From positions 1 to 34,248 of the forward strand of contig JAIXWZ010000114.1 in assembly GCA_027491035.1 (NCBI GenBank): 34,248 bases of DNA, written 5' to 3'. Below, in pieces: positions 19,158 to 27,240 of the stretch (the stretch's first letter is position 1; the number at the start of each line of letters is the position of its first letter). The notes under the pieces were generated by a model. It was not told the DNA's origin. It worked only from the letters and a program-made list of their open reading frames with translations, and did not search any database. The translations under genes were made by a program, and so were the position numbers. Origin of the DNA: Comamonadaceae bacterium (lineage in GTDB: Bacteria; Pseudomonadota; Gammaproteobacteria; Burkholderiales; Burkholderiaceae_C).

Positions 19158-19794
19158 GGAGGCGACTTTCGAGCGAGCGTGCGTACAGGCTGATCGGGTA
19201 GCAGATCAGAAAGTAAAGAATGGCCACGCAGCTGTAGACCAAAAAAGGCTTGAAGGTGGCGTTGGTGATCATGGTGCCGGCCTTGGTTAACTCGACAAAG
19301 CCGATGACCGATGCGAGCGCCGTGCCCTTGACCACCTGCACCAAAAAGCCCACCGTGGGCGCCACCGCAATGCGGGCCGCCTGCGGAAACACCACATAGC
19401 GCAGCTGCTCGGTAAAGCTCAGCGCCAGGCTTTGCGCGGCCTCCCATTGCCCCTTGGCAATCGAGCGAACGCAGCCATGCCAGATTTCAGCAAGAAACGC
19501 GCTGCTGTAGAGCGTCAGCGCCACTGCGGCCGACGTCCAGGCCGAGGTTTCGATGCCCAGCAGGGCCAAGCCGAAGTAGGCCAAAAAAAGCTGCATGAGC
19601 AAGGGCGTGCCTTGAAACAGCTGCACGTAGCCGGCCACCGCTTTTTGCAGCACGCGGCTGGGCGTGGTGCGTGCCACGAGCAAGGCCAGCCCCACCAGGC
19701 CCCCACCAACAAACGCAATGAGCGAGAGCACCACGGTCCAGCGCGCAGCCAGCAGCAGATTGCTGACGATATCCCAGACGGTGAACTCAACCAC
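19141..19794 (-). CDS. Polar amino acid ABC transporter permease (second permease gene)
   Basis: 217 residues from GTG 19794, preceded by GGGAGG at a good distance; a TTG at 19812 would extend it slightly. It belongs to the HisM/GlnP family, with about five membrane helices. The cytoplasmic EAA loop that contacts the ATPase is GQWEAAQSLALSFTEQLRYVVFPQA, and FQGTPLLMQLF is the family's (R/Q)GTP motif. The start overlaps the end of the upstream permease gene by eight bases. Confidence 0.94.
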   Translation of the reverse strand: MVEFTVWDIVSNLLLAARWTVVLSLIAFVGGGLVGLALLVARTTPSRVLQKAVAGYVQLFQGTPLLMQLFLAYFGLALLGIETSAWTSAAVALTLYSSAFLAEIWHGCVRSIAKGQWEAAQSLALSFTEQLRYVVFPQAARIAVAPTVGFLVQVVKGTALASVIGFVELTKAGTMITNATFKPFLVYSCVAILYFLICYPISLYARSLESRLHAKRS

Positions 19795-20458
19795 GGCGCC
19801 TCCCGAACACAAAGCGCTGGCCCACCCAGTTCAAGGCGGCGCGGGTGGCCATGGACAGCCCCAAGTAGATGAGGGTGGCCACAATAAAGGCCTCAAAAGC
19901 GCGGAAGTTTCGGCTCTGGATCAGGTTGGCTGCAAAGCTCAGCTCCTCGGTGGAGATCTGCCCGCAGACGGCCGAGCCCAGCATCACGATGATGATCTGG
20001 CTGACCAGGGCCGGCCAGATACGCTGCAGCGCTGGTGGCAGCACCACCCAGATGAAGGTCTGCACACGCGAAAGCGCCAGACTGACCGCCGCCTCAATCT
20101 GCCCGATCGGCGTGGCCTGTATGCCAGCGCGCACGATCTCGGCCGAGTAGGCGCCCAGGTTGATCACCATGGCGATCACCGATGACCACTCGGGGCCCAA
20201 GCGCAAACCCAGGGCCGGCAGACCAAAGAAGATGAAGAACAGCTGGATGATGAAGGGCGTGTTGCGGATGAGCTCCACATAGGTGGCCACCGCCGGGCGG
20301 CTCCAGGCCGGCCCTTCGGTGCGCACCCAGGCACAGGCGATGCCGAGCAAGACGCCCAGCACCGCCGAGACGGCCGTCAGCCCCAAAGTCCAGGCCACGC
20401 CCTTGAGCAGCAAGGGCCATTGGCTCAGCACCGAGGCGAAGTCGAGCTCGATGCTCAT
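19787..20458 (-). CDS. Polar amino acid ABC transporter permease (first permease gene)
   Basis: 223 residues, paralogous to the next permease; the two form the heterodimeric membrane channel. IRNTPFIIQLFFIFFG is the conserved motif, and the EAA loop reads GQIEAAVSLALSRVQTFIWVVLPPA. About five membrane helices. It begins 22 bases after the stop of the receptor gene. Confidence 0.95.
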   Translation of the reverse strand: MSIELDFASVLSQWPLLLKGVAWTLGLTAVSAVLGVLLGIACAWVRTEGPAWSRPAVATYVELIRNTPFIIQLFFIFFGLPALGLRLGPEWSSVIAMVINLGAYSAEIVRAGIQATPIGQIEAAVSLALSRVQTFIWVVLPPALQRIWPALVSQIIIVMLGSAVCGQISTEELSFAANLIQSRNFRAFEAFIVATLIYLGLSMATRAALNWVGQRFVFGRRRG

Positions 20459-20480
20459 GCCCGCTCAGGCCTTGAGGCCT

Positions 20481-21275
20481 TCACTCGGGGAGCTGTCCGG
20501 CCGGACGGCCCAGCCACTTTTGGGCCATCTTGTCGATGTCACCGGACTTCTTGCCTTCGGCAATGATGGCGTTGACGCGGGTGCGCAAGGCATCTTCACC
20601 TTTGGCCACACCGATGAAGTTGGGGCTGTCCTTGAGCAGCAGCTTGTACTCTGCATTGAGCTGCGGGTTGCGCTGCATCATCACGCCTGCGACCGACGCG
20701 CCCGTGGCCAAAAGCTGGGTCTGGCCCGACACGAAGGCCGAGACGGTGGCGTTGTTGTCCTCAAAACGCTTGAGGTCAGCGCCTGCGGGCGCCACCTTGG
20801 TCAGCTCTTGGTCTTCGATCGCGCCGCGCGTCACGGCCACGGTCTTGCCAGCCAGGTCGGCCATGGACTTGACGGTCACCGTCTTGGCGCCATAAATGGC
20901 CTGAAAGAACGGGGAGTATGCGGCGGTAAAGTCGATCACCTTCTCGCGCTCGGCGTTCTTGCCCAGGGTGGAGATGACCAGATCAGCCTTCTTGGTCTGC
21001 AGGTAAGGAATGCGGTTGGCGCTGGTCACAGGCACCAACTCGATCTTCACGCCCATCTTGGCGGCAATGTAGTTGGCCATCTCCACATCGAGCCCTTGCG
21101 GCTTGAGATCGATGCCAACGAACCCATAGGGCGGAAAGTCGGTCGGAATCGCGATCTTGATCAGCTTGGTCTTCTGGATGTTGTCCATCGCAGACTGGGC
21201 CAGCGCAGCGCTGCTGGCGCCCAGCAGGGCGGCAGCAGAGGCTGCGGCAAGAAGGGCACGTTTGGTGAAAGTCAT
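20481..21275 (-). CDS. Polar amino acid ABC transporter, periplasmic binding protein
   Basis: 264 residues from ATG 21275, which is preceded by AGGAGCTACGCC. A signal peptide (about 1-26, ending ALA) precedes a type II (class 3) solute-binding fold: IAIPTDFPPYGFVG, GLDVEMANYIAAKMGVKIELVPV, KKADLVISTLGKNAEREKVIDF and LAGKTVAVTRGAIED, ending DKMAQKWLG. This group binds glutamate/aspartate, glutamine, cystine or basic amino acids; the exact ligand is not evident. It is the first gene of the importer operon, and the promoter with its palindromic operator lies more than 210 bp upstream. Confidence 0.95.
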   Translation of the reverse strand: MTFTKRALLAAASAAALLGASSAALAQSAMDNIQKTKLIKIAIPTDFPPYGFVGIDLKPQGLDVEMANYIAAKMGVKIELVPVTSANRIPYLQTKKADLVISTLGKNAEREKVIDFTAAYSPFFQAIYGAKTVTVKSMADLAGKTVAVTRGAIEDQELTKVAPAGADLKRFEDNNATVSAFVSGQTQLLATGASVAGVMMQRNPQLNAEYKLLLKDSPNFIGVAKGEDALRTRVNAIIAEGKKSGDIDKMAQKWLGRPAGQLPE

Positions 21276-21487
21276 GGCGTAGCTCCTGGGTCGGTCAATG
21301 AAGGAAAGGGTGTTGGCGCGCACCGCGGCAGTGGGCGCCGCGACGGCGCAGGTCTCTGTCCACAAGGCTTGGTCTGCAAACCCCTACACCAAGCAAGCCA
21401 ATTGCATGCCAACCGCTGGCGCCCTAGCACCCAAGCGCGGCGCACCACAAACGTGCGCCAAATCCCAAAAAATGGGAAACAATCCTT
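21276..21487 (-). promoter_or_regulatory. Long, structured leader upstream of the amino acid receptor gene
   Basis: About 205 bases lie between the predicted promoter and the receptor ATG. Perfect stems within it: GGCGCAC/GTGCGCC (21439-21445 with 21453-21459), GCTTGGT/ACCAAGC (21367-21373 with 21388-21394) and TCCCA/TGGGA (about 21463-21477). A 7-codon open frame (MQLACLV, 21384-21407, -) overlaps one stem. It matches no riboswitch class I recognise. Also present: a good Shine-Dalgarno next to the ATG. The role is inference. Confidence 0.4.
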
Positions 21488-21516
21488 TTTATGGTGCATA
21501 CCATGCACCAATTCAA
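21488..21516 (-). promoter_or_regulatory. Promoter of the amino acid ABC operon with embedded 19-bp operator
   Basis: On the - strand: TTGAAT (21511-21516), a 17-bp spacer, then CATAAA (21488-21493), four of six matches to each sigma-70 box. The spacer and the edge of the -10 box are filled by the perfect inverted repeat TGGTGCAT-N3-ATGCACCA (21492-21510). A repressor bound there would block RNA polymerase. The half-site resembles GntR-family operators, but no regulator gene is nearby. Confidence 0.6.
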
Positions 21517-21518
21517 GC

Positions 21519-22622
21519 CTACTGCAGCGCTGCCCCCGGCTGACCCAAGGCCCAGAGCACATGCTCTCTTACCAGCGCGCTGGGGTGGTCCAGGCGCCGC
21601 TGCAAGGCACTTCGAATCGCTGCAGCCTGCGCGTTGGGCTGCGCCAGTGCGTTGCCCAGGGCCACCGCCAAATTGCGCAGCCAGCGTTCATGGCCGATGC
21701 GCCGGATTGCACTGCCTTGCGTGCGCTGCAAAAACTCCTCCTCGCTCCAATCCCACAGCGTCAGCAGCTGCGCGCCGGTCAGCTCGGGCCGCGCATCGAA
21801 ATCGGGCAGGCTTGAGCGCTGCGCATACTTGTTCCAAGGGCACACCAGCTGGCAATCGTCGCAGCCATAAATGCGGTTGCCCATCAGCGGGCGCAGCGGC
21901 TCGGGGATCGGCCCGTCGTGCTCGATCGTGAGGTAGGAGATGCAGCGCCGCGCATCGAGCCGGTACGGCGCCACGATGGCCCGGGTCGGACACAAGTCGA
22001 TGCAGGCGCTGCAGCTGCCGCAGTGGGCCGATGCGGGCTCGCTGGCGGGCAGCGCCATGTCGACAAAGATCTCGCCCAAAAAAAACATCGAACCGGCCTG
22101 CCGGTCCAGCACCAAGGTGTGCTTGCCGCGCCAGCCCAAACCGCTGCGGGTGGCCAGCTCGGCCTCAAGCACCGGCGCCGAATCGGTAAACACCCGATGG
22201 CCCAGCCCCTGAACCTGCCCGGCCAGGCGCTGCGCCAGTGTGCTCAGGCGCGCGCGCATCACCTTGTGATAGTCCCGCCCCCGCGCATAGACCGACACCA
22301 CCGCCTCGCCCGGGCGCTGCAAGCGCTCAAGCTCCAAACCCGCCCAGTCGGGCGGGCCGTTCTTGGGCAGATAGTCCATGCGCGCGCTGATCACACTGAC
22401 CGTGCCGGGCACCAACTCGGCCGGCCGTGCGCGTTTGAGGCCATGGCGGGCCATGTAGTCCATGCCGCCATGAAAACCAGCGGCCAGCCACGCCGTCAAG
22501 CCCGGCTCGGCGCAGGACAAATCCACTGAAGACACCCCGATTTGCGAGAATCCCAGCTCGCGGGCCCAGTCCCGAACCGAAGACACGAGTTGATGAGCGT
22601 TTCTGACCGCACTGTGATTCAT
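21519..22622 (-). CDS. queG: Epoxyqueuosine reductase
   Basis: 367 residues from ATG 22622; the long upstream frame is the antisense of tsaE and amiC. QueG uses cobalamin and two 4Fe-4S clusters for the last step of queuosine synthesis in tRNA. Visible: the DYHK and RVFTDSAPVLE region with the catalytic Asp148, GLGWRGKHTLVL, the first cluster Cys201/204/207/211 (CGSCSACIDLCPT), and the second with Cys254/257/261 (GCDDCQLVCPWN). A C-terminal HEAT-like repeat (RNLAVALGNAL, LVREHVLWAL) binds the tRNA anticodon loop in the family. TACAAT lies exactly six bases before the ATG and there is no Shine-Dalgarno. Confidence 0.96.
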   Translation of the reverse strand: MNHSAVRNAHQLVSSVRDWARELGFSQIGVSSVDLSCAEPGLTAWLAAGFHGGMDYMARHGLKRARPAELVPGTVSVISARMDYLPKNGPPDWAGLELERLQRPGEAVVSVYARGRDYHKVMRARLSTLAQRLAGQVQGLGHRVFTDSAPVLEAELATRSGLGWRGKHTLVLDRQAGSMFFLGEIFVDMALPASEPASAHCGSCSACIDLCPTRAIVAPYRLDARRCISYLTIEHDGPIPEPLRPLMGNRIYGCDDCQLVCPWNKYAQRSSLPDFDARPELTGAQLLTLWDWSEEEFLQRTQGSAIRRIGHERWLRNLAVALGNALAQPNAQAAAIRSALQRRLDHPSALVREHVLWALGQPGAALQ

Positions 22623-22628
22623 CCGGCG

Positions 22629-22636
22629 ATTGTAAA
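22629..22636. promoter_or_regulatory. Overlapping opposed -10-like hexamers between queG and tsaE
   Basis: On - TACAAT (22629-22634) is six bases from the queG ATG. On + TGTAAA (22631-22636) is seven bases from a GTG at 22644 that can start tsaE. Two divergent leaderless promoters would share the same bases, as between roxA and the FKBP gene. Confidence 0.4.
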
Positions 22637-22643
22637 AACCACC

Positions 22644-23129
22644 GTGTGGCAGGACGAGGCCGACACCCGGGCCTTTGCCGCACGGCTGGCCGGCGCCCTG
22701 CTCGCCCTGCCCCACAGCGGCGATGCGCTGATCGAGTTGCACGGCGATCTGGGCGCGGGCAAGACCACGCTGGCGCGCCACCTGCTGCAGGCCCTGGGCG
22801 TGAGCGGGCGCATCAAGAGCCCCACCTATGCCCTGCTCGAGCCTTATCAGCTCCATCTGCCCACCGGGCCGCTGGCGGTCTCGCACTTGGACTTTTACCG
22901 ACTGGGCGATCCGCAGGAGTGGGAAGACGCTGGCTTGCGCGACCTCTTCGCAGCGCCAGGGCTCAAACTGGTCGAGTGGCCCGAACGGGTGGCCGCGCTC
23001 ATGCCGGCGCCCGATCTGCGCATCTTCATCGACCTGACAGGCGCCATCGAGCCGGCGCCACCCGTCCGTCAGGTGCGGCTGCAAGCGGTCAGCCCCACCG
23101 GTCAAGCGCTGCTCGCGGCCCTGACGTGA
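22644..23129 (+). CDS. tsaE: tRNA threonylcarbamoyladenosine biosynthesis ATPase TsaE
   Basis: 161 residues from GTG 22644; an in-frame ATG at 22593 would give 178 but would overlap the queG start by 30 bases. The shorter form places Walker A (GDLGAGKTT) about 33 residues from the start, as in E. coli TsaE (153 residues). TsaE works with TsaB and TsaD to make t6A at tRNA position 37. Other marks are GRIKSPTYALLEPY (switch region), HLDFYRLGDPQEWEDAGL and LVEWPERV. Its TGA overlaps the amiC GTG, so these are coupled. Neither start has a good Shine-Dalgarno. Confidence 0.92.
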   Translation: MWQDEADTRAFAARLAGALLALPHSGDALIELHGDLGAGKTTLARHLLQALGVSGRIKSPTYALLEPYQLHLPTGPLAVSHLDFYRLGDPQEWEDAGLRDLFAAPGLKLVEWPERVAALMPAPDLRIFIDLTGAIEPAPPVRQVRLQAVSPTGQALLAALT

Positions 23130-24430
23130 AGCCCAGCAGCCCACCGCGACGCCAGCTGCTGGCCTGCGCCGCGGGCCTGACGTTGCTGGGCGGCGCCGAT
23201 CTCGCCCGAGCCGCGCGTTTGCTGGCCTTGCGGGTGTGGCCGGCGCGCGAGTACAGCCGCATCACCCTGGAGTCCGACGAGACGCTGCGCCAGCGCCACA
23301 GCCTGAGCGCCGATCCGCACCGCCTGACGCTGGACATTGAAGGACTGGCGTGGCAGCCGGCCCTGCGCGAGGCAGCCGCCCAGGTGCCCCAAGACGACCC
23401 CAACATTGCCAGCCTGGACGTGGCCCAGCCGCGGGCCGGCGCCGTGCAGCTGGCCATCGGCCTGCGCCATGCCGTGCGCGCCCAAGTCTTTCAGATCAGG
23501 CCGGTGGCGCAGTACCAGCACCGGCTGGTGCTCGATCTGTACCCCCAGCAGGCGATCGATCCGCTGGAGGCCCTGATTGCCGACTTGCAGCGGCGCGATC
23601 GGTCCCTGTCCAGGCCAGAGCCGGCGCCGGCCGACCCGCTGGGCGACTTCCTGGCCCGGCGACAGGAGGGCAAGCCGCAAGAGCCCGCCCAAGCAGCGCC
23701 CACCGGCCAGCCCCGCGGCGCCGAACGGCCTTTCATCGTCGTGCTCGATCCCGGTCATGGCGGAGAGGACCCGGGCGCGATCGGGCCCGGCGGCACGCGC
23801 GAGAAGGACGTGGTGCTGCAAGTGGCGCTGCTGCTGCGCGAGCGCATCAACGCGCGCGCCGACATGCGCGCCGTCCTGACCCGCGAGGCCGACTACTTTG
23901 TGCCGCTGCACGCCCGCGTGCAAAAAGCGCGGCGCGTACAGGCCGACCTGTTCATCAGCATCCACGCCGACGCGTTCTACACCCCCAGGCCGCAAGGCGC
24001 CAGCGTCTTTGCGCTGAGCGAGCGCGGCGCCTCCAGTGGCGCGGCGCGCTGGCTGGCCGACAAGGAAAACGCGGCCGACGGCATTGGCGGCGTGTATGCC
24101 CAGGTGCAAGACCCGGGCGTGCGACAAGCCCTGCTCGACATGAGCACAACCGCGCAAATTCAGGACAGCCTGCGCGTGGGCAGCGCCCTGCTCGGCGAGC
24201 TCGCCCGCATCGGGCGGCTGCACAAGCCGCAGGTCGAGCAGGCCGGCTTTGCGGTGCTCAAGGCGCCCGACATTCCCAGCGTGCTGGTGGAAACCGCGTT
24301 CATCAGCAACCCGCAAGAGGAAATCAGGCTGCGCGAGATCGGCCAGCAAAACCTGTTGGCCGACGCCCTGATGCGCGGCATTGAGCGCTACCGGGCCGGC
24401 AACCCGCCCTTGGCGCGCAACCGGCCATGA
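23126..24430 (+). CDS. amiC: N-acetylmuramoyl-L-alanine amidase with AMIN domain (AmiC-like)
   Basis: 434 residues from GTG 23126, overlapping the tsaE stop (GTGA). It cleaves the peptide from N-acetylmuramic acid in peptidoglycan, splitting the septum at cell division. The N-terminus has a twin-arginine pattern (SPPRRQLLACAAGL, Arg8-Arg9), like E. coli AmiC, ending in ARA near 29. An AMIN domain (about 30-140) targets it to the septum. A Pro/Gln-rich linker (about 160-200) leads to the Amidase_3 domain with zinc ligands His211 (LDPGHGGEDPG), Glu226 (TREKD) and His280 (FISIHADAF), and the catalytic Glu389 (VLVETAF). The tsaE-amiC order is common in proteobacteria. Confidence 0.95.
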   Translation: MKPSSPPRRQLLACAAGLTLLGGADLARAARLLALRVWPAREYSRITLESDETLRQRHSLSADPHRLTLDIEGLAWQPALREAAAQVPQDDPNIASLDVAQPRAGAVQLAIGLRHAVRAQVFQIRPVAQYQHRLVLDLYPQQAIDPLEALIADLQRRDRSLSRPEPAPADPLGDFLARRQEGKPQEPAQAAPTGQPRGAERPFIVVLDPGHGGEDPGAIGPGGTREKDVVLQVALLLRERINARADMRAVLTREADYFVPLHARVQKARRVQADLFISIHADAFYTPRPQGASVFALSERGASSGAARWLADKENAADGIGGVYAQVQDPGVRQALLDMSTTAQIQDSLRVGSALLGELARIGRLHKPQVEQAGFAVLKAPDIPSVLVETAFISNPQEEIRLREIGQQNLLADALMRGIERYRAGNPPLARNRP

Positions 24431-24469
24431 TCAGTGAGGCCAAATGAAGGCCAACAGCCTGCGCCCTGA

Positions 24470-25114
24470 TCAGCTGGCCTGGCTGCGCTTGGCCCGCCAG
24501 GCGCCGAACATGGCCAGCAGCCCCGGCACGATGATGAGCGCCCAGATGATCTTGCTCAGGTTTTGTTGCACCCAGGCCAGGTTGCCAAACAGGTAGCCGG
24601 CCCCGGTCAGCCCGACCACCCACAGCACGGCACCGGCCACGTTGTAAGCGCTAAATCGGGTGCGGTCCATCTCGGCGACGCCGGCCACAAAGGGCGCAAA
24701 GGTGCGCACAAAGGGCATGAAGCGCGCGATGATGATCGTGATGCCGCCGTAGCGCTGGTAGAACAGATGCGCCTGGTTGAAGGCCGCGCGGTTGAACAGC
24801 CGGGAGTCGGGCCAGGCAAACACCCTCGGCCCCACCCATCGCCCGATCGAATAGTTGCACTGATCGCCCAAAATCGCCGCCACCAGCAACAGCGCCATGG
24901 CCAGCGGCAAGCTCAGCAGCGCCGCACCGCACAGCGTGCCAACGATGAACAGCAGCGAGTCGCCCGGCAAAAAAGGCATGACGACCACGCCGGTCTCAAC
25001 AAACACGATGGCAAACAGCAGCGCGTAGACCCAGGTGCCGTAATCGCGCGTGAAGGCCTCCAGGTAGCGATCGACGTGCAAGATGAAGTCGATCAGAAAA
25101 GTCACCCATTCCAT
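24470..25114 (-). CDS. DedA-family inner-membrane protein
   Basis: 214 residues from ATG 25114 (MEWVTFLIDFILHVD); the GTG at 25138 is possible. DedA proteins are polytopic membrane proteins implicated in lipid scrambling or undecaprenyl phosphate recycling and proton-motive-force homeostasis. Seen here: VFVETGVVVMPFLPGDSLLF (family acidic residue and FLPGD motif), GDQCNYSIGRWVG, and the re-entrant FMPFVRTFAPFVAGVAEM with its conserved Arg, followed by C-terminal helices and a basic tail. It diverges from mutL with 64 bp between. CAGAAT stands eight bases before the ATG. Confidence 0.93.
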   Translation of the reverse strand: MEWVTFLIDFILHVDRYLEAFTRDYGTWVYALLFAIVFVETGVVVMPFLPGDSLLFIVGTLCGAALLSLPLAMALLLVAAILGDQCNYSIGRWVGPRVFAWPDSRLFNRAAFNQAHLFYQRYGGITIIIARFMPFVRTFAPFVAGVAEMDRTRFSAYNVAGAVLWVVGLTGAGYLFGNLAWVQQNLSKIIWALIIVPGLLAMFGAWRAKRSQAS

Positions 25115-25166
25115 GGGCAGCGATTCTGGCACGGCCACCGGGGCCGGCGACCGTTGGGCCGAGCTC

Positions 25167-25172
25167 TACAAT
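25167..25172 (+). promoter_or_regulatory. Candidate -10 box of mutL (leaderless arrangement)
   Basis: TACAAT followed by exactly six bases and the GTG at 25179; there is no Shine-Dalgarno. Confidence 0.45.
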
Positions 25173-25178
25173 TGCCGC

Positions 25179-27194
25179 GTGACTGCCAGCGCCCCCTCTC
25201 CCACCCATACGCCGCCCCTTACGCCGCCCCGTCCAATCCGCGAACTGCCGGACGAATTGATCAGCCAAATTGCCGCCGGCGAGGTGGTCGAGCGGCCCGC
25301 CTCTGTGGTGCGTGAGCTGCTCGACAACGCGCTCGATGCCGGCGCCAGCGACATCGTGGTGCGCCTGTCGGCCGCGGGTGTGCGCATGATCCGCGTGGAA
25401 GACAACGGGCTGGGCATCGCGGCGGCCGAGCTGCCGGTGGCGCTCAAGCGCCATGCGACCAGCAAGATCGGCTCGCTGCAAGACCTTGAATCGGTGGCCA
25501 CCATGGGCTTTCGCGGCGAGGCGCTGGCCGCCATTGCCGCTATTTCCGACATGAGCGTGCTGTCGCGCACAGAAGGTGCCCCGCACGCCTGGCAGCTCGA
25601 TGCCCGCACCGGCGAGCTCAAGCCCGCGGCCCGCGCTGTGGGCACCACGGTGGAGGTGCGCGAGCTGTTTTTTGCAACGCCGGCGCGGCGCAAATTTCTC
25701 AAGGCCGACGCCACCGAGCTGGCCCACTGCATGGAATCGGTGCGCCGGCATGCGCTGGCGCGGCCAGACGTGGGTTTCTCTGTCTGGCACGAGGGCAAGC
25801 TCATCGAACAATGGCGGGCCCAGCCCAGCAGCGCGCAGGCGCTGACGCAGCGCCTGGCCGATGTGCTCGGCCCCGAGTTTGCGGGCCTATCGTTGCCGGT
25901 GGACCACCAGACCCAAGGCAATGGGCGCACGGTGCGCGTCTGGGGGCGCATCGGCCTGCCCGATCTGGCCCGCTCGCGTGGCGACCAGCAATTTGCCTAT
26001 ATCAACGGCCGCTATGTGCGCGACAAGGTGATCGCCCACGCGGCGCGCAGCGGCTTTGAAGATGTGCTGCACGGGCACAAACAGCCCGTCTACGCGCTCT
26101 ATGTAGAGATCGACCCGACCCGCGTGGACGTCAACGTGCATCCGACCAAAATCGAAGTGCGCTTTCGCGACGGCCGTGAAGTGCACCAGGCGGTGCTCCA
26201 CGCAGTCGAAAACGCGCTGGCTGCGCCGCGCGCCGCACTGGCCGCCGCGACCCCGGCAGCCGCGGCTGACGCCATGAGCGGCGCCGCTTGGCAGCCGGCC
26301 GAAAACGATCCATCGACGCCGCGACCCGCAAGCTGGCAACAAGGCGGCCTGCACCTGCCGCCAAGACCTGGTTCGGGGGGTGCAGGCAGCAACGGTTTTG
26401 ACGCGATGTGGCCCAGCAGGCCTGATGCGGCCGCCGCAACGCTCTCTCAGCCCAGCATGCTGACGGCTCAAGAGGCGATGAGACCCTGGGGGGCTGCGGG
26501 CTCGCAAGCTGGCGATCGAACGAGCAGTCGAGTGGTCGACCGAGCGGGCGATCAAACGGGCGATCCACCCACCGAGGGACAGGCCGGCGCACCGGCACTG
26601 CCCGAGGGCCACTGGCCGCTGGGCCGCGCCATCGCCCAATTGCACGGCATCTACATCCTGGCGGAAAACAGCCAGGGCCTGATCGTGGTGGACATGCACG
26701 CAGCGCACGAGCGCATCGTCTACGAGGGCCTCAAGGAGCAACTCGACCAGGCGCGCATTGCCAGCCAGCCGCTGCTCATTGCCGCCAGCTTTGCCGCCAC
26801 ACCGCAGGAAATGGCCACCGCGCAAAACGCGCAAGAGGCGTTGCTCGCTCTGGGCCTGGACATCACCGCGCTGTCGCCCAAAACACTGGCCGTGCGGGCC
26901 GTGCCCACGCACCTGGCCCAGGGCGACGCGGTGGAGCTGGCGCGCAGCGTCTTGGCCGAGCTGGCCCAACACGAGGCCAGCCGGGTGCTGACCCAGGCGC
27001 GCAACGAGTTGCTGGCCACACTGGCCTGCCACAGCGCGGTGCGGGCCAACCGCCGCCTGACATTGGAAGAAATGAACGCCCTGCTGCGCCAGATGGAGCA
27101 GACCGAGCGCTCGGACCAATGCAACCACGGCCGACCGACCTGGCGGGCGGTGTCACTGCGCGAGCTCGACGCGCTGTTTCTGCGCGGACGCTGA
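25179..27194 (+). CDS. mutL: DNA mismatch repair protein MutL, endonuclease type
   Basis: 671 residues from GTG 25179. MutL couples MutS mismatch recognition to strand removal. The N-terminal GHKL ATPase has IAAGEVVERP, ELLDNALDAG (about 46-55), EDNGLGI (74-80) and ATMGFRGEALA (107-117). A Pro/Ala/Ser/Gln-rich linker (about 350-480) follows. The C-terminal domain has DMHAAHERIVYE (505-516), ACHSAVRA (616-623) and CNHGRP (648-653). These correspond to the metal-binding DQHAxxExxxxE, ACHxA and CPHGRP motifs of MutL proteins that nick DNA themselves, as in Neisseria; E. coli MutL lacks them and relies on MutH. The Pro to Asn change in the last motif is worth noting. Confidence 0.96.
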   Translation: MTASAPSPTHTPPLTPPRPIRELPDELISQIAAGEVVERPASVVRELLDNALDAGASDIVVRLSAAGVRMIRVEDNGLGIAAAELPVALKRHATSKIGSLQDLESVATMGFRGEALAAIAAISDMSVLSRTEGAPHAWQLDARTGELKPAARAVGTTVEVRELFFATPARRKFLKADATELAHCMESVRRHALARPDVGFSVWHEGKLIEQWRAQPSSAQALTQRLADVLGPEFAGLSLPVDHQTQGNGRTVRVWGRIGLPDLARSRGDQQFAYINGRYVRDKVIAHAARSGFEDVLHGHKQPVYALYVEIDPTRVDVNVHPTKIEVRFRDGREVHQAVLHAVENALAAPRAALAAATPAAAADAMSGAAWQPAENDPSTPRPASWQQGGLHLPPRPGSGGAGSNGFDAMWPSRPDAAAATLSQPSMLTAQEAMRPWGAAGSQAGDRTSSRVVDRAGDQTGDPPTEGQAGAPALPEGHWPLGRAIAQLHGIYILAENSQGLIVVDMHAAHERIVYEGLKEQLDQARIASQPLLIAASFAATPQEMATAQNAQEALLALGLDITALSPKTLAVRAVPTHLAQGDAVELARSVLAELAQHEASRVLTQARNELLATLACHSAVRANRRLTLEEMNALLRQMEQTERSDQCNHGRPTWRAVSLRELDALFLRGR

Positions 27195-27240
27195 GGCTGG
27201 CCTTGGGCCCAGACCAGGGATAGTCCGCACAAGTGCGCCT

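Noticed and set aside
21370..21395. Sigma-54 promoter (GG...GC) on the - strand upstream of the amino acid receptor gene
   Set aside because: The GG to GC spacing is 11 bases instead of the required 10, and the flanking matches are poor.
21492..21510. Palindrome as an NtrC site
   Set aside because: NtrC sites have TGCACCA facing TGGTGCA inward; here the half-sites are in the reverse order.
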